Made by a program: the position numbers and the translations under genes. A DNA stretch of 64,000 nt from Paragordius varius (lineage: Eukaryota; Nematomorpha). Under the pieces are notes generated by a model that saw only the letters and a program-made list of their open reading frames with translations, was not told the DNA's origin and made no database searches. Shown here one piece after another: positions 11,801 through 23,919 of the stretch (position 1 is the stretch's first letter; each line of letters starts with the position of its first letter). The stretch is taken from assembly GCA_964247055.1 (NCBI GenBank), contig OZ176053.1:10478001-10542000 (forward strand). Reading direction: 5' to 3'.

Positions 11801-12756
11801 AAACGTTTAAAGGGGTCATTCAACACCCACAATATCTAAAATTTAGAGATTTTTACAATGTTAATGTAATATTTTTATATTTGATGGATTTTAATAAAAA
11901 ATTGTTTTTTTTTCAAGATTTTTTTATCCAATATTTTATTTAGTATATAATAATAATTAAAAAACAATTATCATTTATTCTAAGTTATGATTTATTTTAT
12001 AAAATACATACATAATAAAATAGTTTTTGACCTTGCTCTTTTTTGTGTATAAAGATGTTAATAAAAGAAAAACTTTTGATAAAATAATAATTGATTTATT
12101 AAATATTTATAGGTATAATATAAAATTTGACATATTTTTTAATGCTTTTATTACATATGATTCATAATATAATATATCATTATCGATTCGATATTTTTTC
12201 TTACATATATATGTTTAACACGATGGTGTTTTTTGATACACCAAATATACATCTTTAAAATATGTAAAATAAATTAAACTTTATCATAAATTATTTCTTT
12301 AATAAGAGGTAATTAAATTCATGTTTTTGCACCTAGAATTTGGATAAACATGTAATATATAATCCCATTCAGGATAATAATTTTTTGATTATGTGTTTTT
12401 AAAGTTAACATTAGTTTTACATAATACGCTTACCGCCCATATCAAAACATATCGCAAAACAACTAACTTGTATCTATATGTTATTTTATCATTCAATCGA
12501 CCTCATTAACATAACATGATGGGTAAATTTCTATTAAACTATTATCATAATCCATTTTTTATATGATTTTTATGTCACACATTAATGATGTGGTTTAGTT
12601 GAATTTTGCAAAGTTTTGTGGAGTTATTATCATTTTTTTCCAATTTTTAAAATTTTTTTTGAAAAAATACAAGTTAATTACTTTATAAAACTTCTTCACT
12701 ATACCCTTTTGCATCTAGAGATCTCTGAAAACAACAGATAAGCATTGTCTATTATT
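8881..12756. other. Long AT-rich intergenic region
   Basis: About 3.9 kb, mostly A/T runs. One 61-codon frame at 9065-9250 looks mildly coding-like but has no family match or splice context. No RNA genes or strong repeats were seen. The distal part is presumably the promoter and 5' UTR of the gene starting at 12757, with no clear motif. Confidence 0.45.
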
Positions 12757-15700
12757 ATGGTTGTTGCTGATATGTTGATATTAAATCATCCACCCAACGG
12801 TGTGGTTTATCGAGGAACCGTTGGTCACGAACAACCCAAAAATGGCTTAAATTATTTACCTTACAGCCATGGCGCTACCCGAAGTCCTACTAGTCTAATA
12901 CGTTTGAAGGGAATCAAGTCTTTTACCAAACGATATAATGGTGATCCGACCAATAACAGAGCCAATGAGAAATATAATGATACATCAGGCATTAAAGACA
13001 AATCCTCTTTATATTTAAACGGAGATTTACCCAAAAATAGAGTAGCTTCCTCTAATCAATCCTATCATAATAAGTATGGATATGACAATGGAACCATTCA
13101 TTTTAAGGTTAATGATAGTGTCTATAAAAAGGATAATAACGATATATCATATTCCAACGTTTGGGTCTCCAACATTGATGTCAATGTTACCAAACAAAAC
13201 GGTACCAATAGTCGTAATTTTGGCATTCAGACATCTTGTTGCATTGAGCAAAGGCGAAGTGCAAAACTTACGCGTGCAAACACATGTCTAACTCCAAGCA
13301 CACCTAGAAATGGTAGTAGGAAAATGGGTCATAAAAGTCATACACCCATGCCCATTCCTGATGACTATAAACAGGCGCTCAAAAAATTGTATAAAACAAG
13401 TTCTGATAGCGAAAATGATCCAACCCCCATTCTAGTTATTGATGCAACTACTTGCAAGGGCTTCAAGAAAAAGGGTGAAATACCTATTCCGTCTACACCA
13501 GACCTGGAAATTATGGACATTGCTGCCAACAATAAACATTGTAAGATAAAAGTTAAGCGCACTAAGAAAAAACGTTCATCAAATAATGGCAATAATACAA
13601 ACAACAACCATGTTTGCGATTCATTAAAAGATACAGTAAATATTAATGGGAGAGATAATGGACTAGCTAAAAATATTCGCCATTCTAGCGATGAAGAGGC
13701 GTGTATGCCTAATCCTGAAACCATTAAGAGTCCGATTGAAACTTCATTTGCAAGTTCAACCATAACATCTGTGCAGCAAATTAATTTCGACCGAGAAAAA
13801 ACGGATAAATTTCCTTTGCCTTTATCATGTAATAATAATAATTATAATGATACAACAACACAAAACTCGGCAAGAAGATATCCGATAGAAAATTTAAAAA
13901 TAATTAATATGGGCTTAACTATGCTAAAAGATGAACATGAAGTTACACAGAAATCTGCACATATTCGATCCCCGGATAAACATACAAAACACAATGATAT
14001 ATGGGATAATTTTATGCATGATACCAACAATCTTGAAGGATACGGTTTTTATTCAAGTATAAGCAAAATCAATAATAAAACCAATAGCCATATACCTTCT
14101 GGCATAGTTTACGCCAATCCTAAAAAATTCTACCAAGCAGAAGATAGGCCAATGTTTGATCGAAATAATCAAATGACTCAAAGTTTGATTACGGTCAAAA
14201 GTAAGCGAAGACCTGGACTTGACAACTTTTTATTTACAAATAACTATACCTATAAAAATCCCAATAACACTTATCAATGCCCAACAAATCAATACCATAC
14301 AGCTGAATACAACAAATTAAACATATCACCGATGAAAAACGACTACGATTCTAAGTATTATGATAATACAAGGTCGCATGTATCAAAAGACAATACATAT
14401 GCTAAAAATATTTACGACTCAAAGGGAAAAACCATGAACAAAAAATCTTACATCTTCCCTGCTTTGCTATCAGACATACACCATGTTGGAAACGATCAAA
14501 AATCACTAACCCTACCCAGCAGTAATAATAATGTAAAATCTTTTACTAGCGCTTTTACGATGGACAAGAAAAGCCCTGAAAATAAAATTCAACTAAAGCC
14601 TTCAAATAATCACGAGTATTATAATACAAGTTTGGGCTCAAAAATGTTTCGAGGAGTGGATGAATTCTATCTTTCCCATGATTCCCCAAAGTATGAGATT
14701 AAATCACTTTTATTCGAGCGTTAATCACTTTTTAAAATTTACACAAATTCACCCTTGAACAATTCAAATTCACCCTAAAATAAATCATGTGTTTTTTAAG
14801 AATAAAATTACCTATATTTTTTTATATTTTTATAAATTGAAATTTTGTTTAAAAGAAACATAATACTGAAAAAATAATAAACTATGCCATAAGAATATAT
14901 TTTTTATTAATATGATGAGTTATATTAGCCGAAAACATTTAATTTATTTTTAAGGTTAATTGAATTGTAAATGGTATATCATAGTAGAAGTTTTTATAAA
15001 AATTAATTTTTTTTATATATAACATAAATCAATTTTTTAAGGTGTACCTGTTATTAAAAATAAGTAAGGCATTAAAATGTTATTTTATAGCACATATACA
15101 GTTTTTATTTTTTTTACCGGGTTTTTCTAAATGTGTGATTTGGCGCGAAATCTTGTACTTTATAAAAACACAAATTTTGAAATTTAAAGATATTTATATT
15201 AATTTAATTGAATATGATCGAAGCTTTTGTCAAAATTAAATATGTTAATTGGCTAAGCTAACTGCTCTACCTCATACGATTATTTCTTAGAATTATCATG
15301 TGATGATTTTGGGACCTTTAACAATAATTTAAATTTAACCCAGTTTATAATCACTGTACCTTAGGTGTCTTTTGAACCTTTTTTGATCTGAAAATATTCC
15401 CATAAGAAGTGCAACTAGGATCCCAAATTATCACTGTGTTTAAATAAAGGGATTTAATTTTACTTTTTTGCACACGCAAATAATAAACGACATTTGTAGG
15501 TTTTTATCAAATTCAAATACTTTATGCCAACGGATACAAACTACTTCGTGTGACATTACAAAAACTACTGCTGGATTTCCAACATTTTCTTATGCTTCAT
15601 ATCTCAAAAGCCAAAAACCTAAGCAAAAACTTAAAGCTACCATGATATTTGAAACACCAGCAGAATATACCAGATGTTCTTCATTAACACCCTTTAATCG

Positions 15701-18665
15701 ATCAATATCGAGATTAGATAATAATTTCTTTAAATATTCTGCCAATTGTTACCATGGTGATGTTTGCCAAAAATCGGAAAGACAAAGTTTGGATAAAATA
15801 TTTGATGAATTGGATTCCGTGATACGTGGGTCTTGGGACCCAAATACCCCATTACAGGATCTATGTAATTATTATTTTTCTTATTTTAGATTACCTTTTT
15901 TATAAATTAGATCTTTTGGCATTTGTAGAAAAGGACAATGGAATTTTACAATGAAAAAATTCGTAAAATAACTTAATAGTTTCCATAAAAAATAATGTAT
16001 AAAAACTTAGGCAAATTAAAATTCATCAACGGCTTTCGAGAAATTTTTGATAATAATAATAATATGAAGAAGTTTAATTGCATCACATTTCTTTTTGCAA
16101 AAATTTATGTGATATTGTAACTGTTAGCATCCAACCAATCAAGTCATAAACCCAATGATGATGGCACAACAACAGAAATTTTCCCTGCTTTAAGGAAAAC
16201 AGAAGTTTGTTTGAACTTAAACACTTCAAACAGTATAGTTAATGCAATCGCAACATATTGCGCTACAAAAATCATATCAACAAATTCAGAAAGGGGCACG
16301 GAAGTTCCAGCTCCTATTTATACCAACTCTAACATCACATACATCAAAGGAATAAGTGTCAAAATTAAAACCCCACCTTCACAAAATAAGATGACAATCG
16401 AAAGAAAAAATGGCGTTTTTCAGGATGTGAAAATTTCTAGGGAACTTAACACAATTTTAGGTATATTATTACATTTAATTATTTATATAATACTTAAATA
16501 CAAATCATTCATGTTCCTTCCAAAAACGGGTGACTAACTGACACCTGCTAAAATGAAAATTTGTTAACCAAATATTATATGTGAAATATTAAAAATATAA
16601 ATATTAACATTTTAAAATAAAAAATATCCAAAACAATTATTTTTTTGGTTCAATCATGCCTGAGCTAATAGTAAAATTATGGATTTTGTCATATAGTAAA
16701 TATATAAATTAAAGCTGTAGCATAATTGACAATTAACTAAAAATTAAATAATTATTGGCGCGTATTTCATGCGATACTATAATATATTATATTTCATTTA
16801 AAAGCTTAATTTAAAATTGCCCTGAGGTAGTCTACTACCCGAATTAATATCGAACGCGAGCAATATAAAAATATACGTTAGTATAATATTTGTGTGACAT
16901 CTTAAAAAGATTCTAAACTACTTCGTAAAAATCTGTTTGACGTTTATATTAAGTTATCTTGCTTTAAAAACATAACCATTCCAGGTTAAAAACAACCGTT
17001 TCTGACATTTTTCCACCAATTCTGATAATCCATTTTAATCAAAATTATGCCATACTAATTCCGTTTCATAACTCGTATATAATTAAAATGGGCTTCAAGG
17101 GTGGTTTGTGAGTTTTTACATAGTGGTTATAATTAAAACAACGAAAAAAAATTAATATTTTTTGCATAATTTTACAATTTTATCAGTCTTTTAATGTAAA
17201 CTCTTGAGCTTTAAATTATTCATCATTATAATAGGTTTTATATTTAAATATCATTTAATATAGAACTTTAACCGTAGCTACTGTATTAAGTTGAAATAAA
17301 TAAAGATTCTTTTTAAATTAAATAATGTTAAAGTTGGCTACATTCTTAAAAAGGGTTGTAATGAAAAAATCCTAGAAACCGCTTCTATGCCAGAATAAGG
17401 TTCTGTGCTAAATATCAATTTTCTCCAGTTTCCAAAAACATATTTTGCGACCGTAACATAGAAGCGTCAGTTTTTAAATTTGGTATCAGGATTCTTGTTT
17501 GAATGTCATAATTAGGGTTGTGCATTTGACTGCTTTTTCAAAAAAATCCGGTCAGACCATGGTCATGGTCATGACCACGGTCATGACCACTTTACTTAAG
17601 TAAATGCCATGCGATATTGGATTATGAAATTACTTCTTTCAAATACCTAGCTTTTAATACTGGATATTTCACATAAAATTTTTCCTGTTTCTTTTACACT
17701 TTCTTTGATCATTGAAATATCCAATTTTAAAATGTTTTTTCATTTTATTAGTTCACATATATGGAATAATTGAATATTTTATAAAAAGTTGGATTGTTTT
17801 CTTTTTTGGAATAACTGGATATGCTTAAATGCTAATGTTTTAAGGATGCATGTTTAACATTTTAAATTTTTAAATAAGCAAATTTAAATATTTATATATT
17901 TTTTTTAAAATATATTAAAAAATAACTTACTATTTTTCTTCCAAAAAAAATTACCAGCAATTTTTCAAAAATCAGCTGAAATGACTATGGTCAAAAATTA
18001 AATAGTCACTGACCAGGTCATGACCCGGTCAAGTCATGACTTGGTCAGCACAACCCTAGTCATAATCAACCAAAATTGATTTCCAAAAATTATACACTGG
18101 TTATGTAAGAAAATTAATCAATTATATACATTTTTTAATATTAAGTAATTCTTTTTAACGAGCTAAATCGATTAATAGACCCAAAATCTTTATACATATA
18201 GAGATTTCAAACCCAACTAACATTAAAACATCTGCACAAATAAAAAATGAACCCCAAAGTGTTTTGTGCAACAATGATACTAAAATTGGCGGCACAAATG
18301 ATCAAAAGGATTTTGTTAAAAAAAATGATGATGACAGTATTAGCTGTAACAAAGGCGATCTTGGTTCCATAATCAACGATTTGTGCAAAAGACTTACAGA
18401 TGCCAGCAAAACATTTGGTCATATCAAAGCCCTCAACAATAAAACCCTTGTATCTACTAGACTAAGTTCGCCCTCAAAAAATGGACACAAGAATATGCTT
18501 GGCAAAAATTATCTTTTGAATAGCCATAATAATGAATACGCTAAAAAAAGTTTTTCATACGCGAAAAAATGCACTGAGAAGGAATTAAATTACGCAAGCC
18601 CGTGGTATAATCACTTGGGCACAGTGGTAAATGTTGCTGCTGAAACTAAGGCTTGTGTTATATAA
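12757..18665 (+). CDS. Unrecognised Asn/Ser/Lys-rich protein, four exons
   Basis: Exons are 12757-14690, 15500-15864, 16128-16460 and 18202-18665, and they join in frame (phases 2, 1, 1) to encode about 1,031 aa ending at TAA. The start is the first in-frame ATG after an upstream stop at 12739. Exon 1 contributes 644 residues; its donor (AA|GTATGA) matches one used in the TFIIE-alpha gene. Reading on past that donor reaches a stop at 14722, the single-exon alternative. The protein is low-complexity and probably disordered, rich in N, S, K, T and Y, with basic clusters such as 'KVKRTKKKRSS' and several SP/TP sites. I see no signal peptide, membrane segment or known domain. The most ordered-looking parts are 'SLDKIFDELDSVIRGSW' (exon 2) and 'INDLCKRLTDASKTFGHIK' (exon 4). 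A scaffold or nuclear regulatory role is possible, but this is speculation. Intron 3 houses a hAT element. Confidence 0.7.
14744..14972. mobile_element. Palindromic MITE, family C, copy 1
   Basis: The left end is 'AAATTCACCCTTGAACAATT' and the right part is an imperfect inverted version (ending near 'GGTTAATTGAATTG'). Related copies lie at 19804-20035 and 60566-60810, where the inverted 'GAATTTGAATTGTT' end is clearer. It lies in the first intron of the Asn-rich protein gene. Confidence 0.5.
17513..18058. mobile_element. hAT-type non-autonomous element with perfect TSD
   Basis: Terminal inverted repeats TAGGGTTGTGC...GCACAACCCTA are bounded by perfect 8-bp direct repeats GTCATAAT (17505-17512 and 18059-18066), diagnostic of hAT transposition. 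Subterminal zones carry arrays of the palindrome GGTCATGACC (17555-17590 and 18015-18050). The element is 546 bp, has no transposase and sits in intron 3 of the Asn-rich protein gene. The intact duplication suggests a fairly recent insertion. Confidence 0.85.
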
Positions 18666-19803
18666 TAATGTTTCCACATTTTACGATATATATAATAGTT
18701 TAATATGTTTAATATAGTTTATCTTATTTTCAACTATACAATTAATTTAAATTGATAAACTACTAACATTTATATCCCAATCACAAAAAAGTGCAATCAT
18801 AAAATAATATTTATATTAGAAGAAACTTTTAATAATAATATTAATATGCCTTTAAATTCTATTTATTAATTTATTTGGACAATTTTCGCTTATTAATTTA
18901 TTTTCATATACTATTATATAATTTTAAATCCATAAAAAGCATTTTGCCACACCGACCAATATTGTTTCAATATGCATCCTTTAAATATTCACCATTAATA
19001 AATTTTTATGATTAAATTTTTTAAATTCCAGCCCTAAATTACTGATATTATAAAAATTACGGGTCAAAATTACGGTCTAATAAATATTTGGAAAGATCAA
19101 TCTAGGCAAAATATACCCGAATAATCAAAATTGTAAATTGCTAAAATTTAATAAATACCACTAAATGTCTTATCAATCATACAAAAAATGTTTTTTTAGA
19201 TATTTATTTATATTTTAGGATTTATACAAGCATTCTATACCCAAAAATAATCTGTGAATAGGTGAAATTCGTTATCGCTGCATAAACTGGCATTGCTCCA
19301 AATGATACAACTTGCGCTTTGAACGCACAGTGGAATTTAAAATCAAATAGGGATTTATTTTATTATTGTTATGTAGACAGGTCATGAATGCTTGTAAATA
19401 TAATATTTAAATTAAATTTTTACCCAGGTATTTTTATAACTAATTTAGAATACATTTGCGTAATTTGTGCGAGCTAGTTTTTCTTTTAGTTGTTAGATAT
19501 TTTTACATGTTAGCCTAAATAATAACTTTGACAAGCAAGCTCTTTAGTGGATTAAAATTATGTACTTTTAACTCCTTAACTTGAGTGGATTATATAGCGT
19601 TGGTGTTTCATAAAATCTTTATAGTGTCTTTAAAAAATTTAAATATATTTCTAATATGCCTGAATGTTTTAAATTATTCTAAAATCGTGTATTTTCATTA
19701 CATCATAAAAGTTATTAGCTATTTACATGTGGTGTACGAGCTGCTTTAGAATGAACATTTTAAATAAGCGGTACACAAAAAGCAACATAATATACCATTT
19801 GCA
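18666..19803. other. Intergenic DNA
   Basis: AT-rich sequence. A short plus-strand reading near 19262-19370 ('IRYRCINWHCSK', then a stop) faintly resembles the zinc-knuckle start of ISXO2-like transposases, but is too short to call. Confidence 0.4.
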
Positions 19804-20035
19804 ACTCAAATTCCCTTAAACAATTCAAATTCATCCTTGAACAATTTCAAATTCACCCTCAAACATTTAAATTAAGCTTATGTTTCCGGGCTATTATCAT
19901 TACTAAGAAATATTTCTTTATAGCCCTTTTCAGTATTATATTAGTTTTAGAAATAATAAATATTGGCAATTTTCAAAAAAACATATAAATTATTTTAAAG
20001 TGAATTTGAATTGTTCGAAGAATTTGTGGTGTAAA
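19804..20035. mobile_element. Palindromic MITE, family C, copy 2
   Basis: The left end 'CTCAAATTCCCTTAAACAATT' region is mirrored by 'GTGAATTTGAATTGTTCGAAG' near 20000-20030. The core is AT-rich. Same family as 14744-14972 and 60566-60810. Confidence 0.55.
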
Positions 20036-20626
20036 TAGTATATTTTATACGAGGCAACAATGAGGAAAAATGCTGAAGTAACTTAATTTGAATACCCAGT
20101 AATATTCAAAATCTATTTTACCTACCTTTATTATCCTAATAAATTTGAATTATTTTAAAATGCGCAAGTTAGTGATTAACTAAAGTTTATTTTTTTACCT
20201 TATTTCATATAGTCTAACTAAATTAAACCTATGTAATTCTATCTTACTTAACTTGTGGCTAAGATTATTTCATTTACAGTAATTTAAGAAAAATTAATTA
20301 GAGAGACTTTTGTACGAACCCAATTAAAATCAAAAAAATGCAACCTCCATATATGGAGTTATGTGATAAAAAAGTACATTGAAAAATTTATTAACAAACT
20401 ACACAAGTTAAAAGTTTAAGAATTTCATGTATGTCCAAATTATATCAATATTTGTCATAAATATTTCGTAAAAAATTATATCTAATGCTCGTATATTTTA
20501 AAAATTTTGAATTAGTAAAGCAGAATCAATCTCAGGTAAAACTCTAACCAAAAAAATCGCATATATAAGGCTGAAATAAAAACTAAAAATTCGATTTCAT
20601 TAAAAAATAACACCGTTTCGATATTA

Positions 20627-20918
20627 CAATAAAAAATGAAATTATAAGAACAAAACGTAAAAATATAAGGACAAAAATGTTTTTTCAAAAGACAACCATA
20701 CTTTTAAACCTTGATTTATCCTATTAAAATTATTTATTACAATCTTAAAATATTTAATTGATTGTGTTACCAATATCCATCTCTGTTTTATACTTTGTCT
20801 CTTAAAACAATGAGTATTATTTAAAACAATCAAGATTTTAAAAGTATGGTTGTCTTTTAGAAAAAAATATTTGTCTTTATATTTTTACGTTTTGTCCGTA
20901 TAATTTCAATTTTTACTG
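20627..20918. mobile_element. Mariner-type MITE, family B, full-length
   Basis: A 292-bp inverted-repeat element flanked by TA (20625-20626 and 20919-20920). The arms are about 85 bp and nearly complementary. The right arm reads 'AAAAGTATGGTTGTCTTTT' inward and ends TTTTTACTG; the left arm begins CAATAAAAAATG. The loop is about 120 bp with no coding potential. Other copies are at 4712-4966 and 58035-58130 (one end), with a diverged end near 23370-23455. Confidence 0.75.
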
Positions 20919-20920
20919 TA

Positions 20921-23919
20921 TAAGGCAAAAAAGCGGCGACAACTTCGCTATTTTAATTTTGAAAAATAATTTGACATCTAAAAAACGCAGTCAAATACTT
21001 TTTCTGGATATCAATTTTTTTAAAACATCATCACATATGTTTGCCAGTTTAAATTATATCGTTTTTATAATGTGACCAGATATTTAACACCCTGACGCAG
21101 TACAAAATTAAAACATATACTTTGCCTATTTTTTACACCAGATTTTTGGTTTGTTATATTAAATGATATTGTTAATTACTATTTATAAACTCATTAGAAA
21201 CAATTAAAAATATCCAAAAAATAAATTTGTTAAAAACTTAATATAAATGTATGATAAATATATCATATGTTAAATATATGGATATATAACAATATTATAA
21301 TGGTATGTTTGGATTTTTCAAAACTTGATCAAATTACTAAAATATAAATGTATTTTGTGTTTCTTTTAAATTTGAGGTCGCTTTTGCGAAAGCCCGGTGT
21401 GAAAGGGCCATTAGCCTAAATCTGGAGTCTGATATTTATAGTTCCGCCACTGCGCAAATGGCTGCCTTTATAAGCGATTTGACCGGTTTACCCAATTCCA
21501 ATAATTAGAGGTGAAAATAATATATTAAAATTAAAAAAGCCATAGTTTTTTACCGCAAAAGGAACCATTTTTTATTTTAACAAAGGGTACTCTATCAAAT
21601 TCTACAAAAAAATTGTAAAAAGGTAATTAAGGCATATTTATTTAAAAAAAATATATTTCAAAAAGCAGTACAAAATCAAAGCGGTACAGGCCCGGTTTTT
21701 TTGAAAACCCAGTAGTGTACTGCAAAAAATAGCCTATCTGGTCACTTTATTCTATTGTCATAAAAATTAAATAAAAATTATGTCATAAAATTCTGTAGCA
21801 TATTTAGCATCTTGGAAATTGTAATCTTATAGATCGTGAATTGACATTAGTGTTTTGTTTTCGTTATTTAAGATTATACTCTATAGATATAATAAACCAA
21901 TAAAAAATTTAAACATTTTTTAATGGTCAAGCAGCAGTAAAGAATTATAAGGCGTTATAAAAACCTCAATTATACAACTTTTAACAAAGCTTTTTTTAAA
22001 TAAAACCTTCTGTTCTCTGGAGTACTGGCACGAAATTTTTCGGCAGAGCGCCGATATTATCTCAACTGATGTCAGATATTTTCACTGTATTCCGGTATTT
22101 TAGGTATCGACAGCGATACATATTCCAAGAAACGAATTCAGATTAAAAACTAGATGGAGCGGAAAAGCACGCCGAACGGGGGATAAATTTGCCCATAGGC
22201 TATAACTTTACCAACCGTATTAAGAGAAAAGGTCTTTAGGCATACCGAGTTATCTCTTTTTTGATGGAACTAAAGAAAATCGAAAATTTGAGTTTTCAGA
22301 AAGATTTGTTTGAGTATTAAAAGTTAGCTTAAATATAATTTATTAAAACAAAATTTGTATTTAGATATTAATCTTCATCTTGGGCGTTTAGTTCAATGAA
22401 TATTTGTAATATAATGTTATAGGTGATCCATTTTTTATAAATAGCAGTTTATACTTTATTTTTAAAAGCACATGTGTTTGCACAGAATATGGTATTAAAA
22501 TCTCTACAAATATTAAAAATTTTAGAAAAATTACTATTTTATAAATAATATAAAATAGATGGTTTTTGACAATATCGATGGGATCATTCTTTCTCAAAAA
22601 CATTGTATCTTTACTTGTATTCATAACATTGTGCACACACTCGGGGTTCAAAATATTTTAATGAAATTTATAAATTATATTCTGATAATTAAATGTATCA
22701 GTATTATTATTAGGGTGCTTTAATTTTGAACTACGATTTTAGGAAAATATAGACTTCTTGCAATGTGTTCACATATGCTAAATTTATTTGAAAGCGGAAA
22801 CATTATTTATTAAAATAATGTATAATGTTTTATAGATGACATAATAAAATATTTGTAAAGTTTATACTTTGCTCCAAAATTTAATTTTTAGAAAAATTTT
22901 GCGAAAGACTGGAAACGGTATAAAAAACTTTAAAATATTATAAAAACACTTTTTCTCTATAATGATGCCAACCTTCTGTCACTCAGATTATTGATAAATT
23001 ATTTAAGTTAAATATAAATTTTTCGCAAATTACTTACAATTGATGTAAAACACATTTTTTAACAATGAGGTCGAGATGATTGGAATGTTCAACTCATCAA
23101 TATGTATAAAAAGGTGTTTTTATACCGTTTCCAACATGCTTTTAAATACCTATGCCTCAATTACATTAAAAAAAGTAAAATATGATTTTTGTATAAAAAT
23201 ATATGTCATAATCTAACATTCATTGAAAAATTCTTTTCGCTAGCCTTTTTAGAGGGTTTAAACATTTGATACTCAAGATCACATCTAAAAATTAAATTAT
23301 TAGTAGGTTGCAGATTTCCATCTCTAATGCGCAACCCAAAACGAGTTTATAGTTAACAAAATAGGGTTAAAAATATGCTCTTGTTGTTTTAAAAAAATAT
23401 ATAATTTTTACGTTTCGTCTCTGTAATTTCAGGTCTTACTATATAATAAACTGAGTCCCGAAATTTAGCATATTTGAAATTATATATTAAAATTACCATT
23501 TTATGATTAATATTTTGATTGAGAGTATATTATTTTTAGACCTATAATCAGAACTATAACCCAATATTTTTATTAACTTTTTCCATAAAAATTGACCTTG
23601 CTACACGAATACGGATTTTTTATTTCAACATTATTATTATAAAAATAAATATCGACTGAAAAAATATAACATATACACAGTGTATTTTTCAAAGCTATTA
23701 TTGTAAAAATAGTATTTCCTAGAATTATGTATTATATCTGAAAAACAAAATATTGGTCAGATCAGGTAAACATAAAGCAATAATAACAGAGTATTGACGC
23801 AATTATTAGCCTCTATTTTTTTAATATATAAAAAGGTACATTATTAACCATCAATATATAAAGAAAGACGGTGTAATAAGTAATAAATTTTAAATTTTTT
23901 ACAATACCCAAAATATAAT
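20921..23919. other. Intergenic DNA upstream of the CAP gene
   Basis: AT-rich with scattered TE debris. 21361-21470 has a hAT-like tract (on the minus strand 'GCAGTGGCGGAACTA' then 'GGCCCTTTCACACCGGGC'). 22010-22250 is unusually GC-rich but has no frame I can support. No gene was found. Confidence 0.4.

Noticed and set aside
13365-13763. 132-codon minus-strand ORF
   Set aside because: Shadow of exon 1 of the Asn-rich protein gene; hydrophobic Leu/Val-rich composition arises from the complement of its Asn/Lys codons.
12745-14724. Single-exon 659-codon gene starting at TTG
   Set aside because: TTG is not a credible start. A donor at 14691 joins three further exons in perfect phase, so I prefer the spliced model starting at ATG 12757.
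19262-19370. ISXO2/Merlin-like transposase start
   Set aside because: Only a short CxxxxC-like peptide before a stop; insufficient for a family call.
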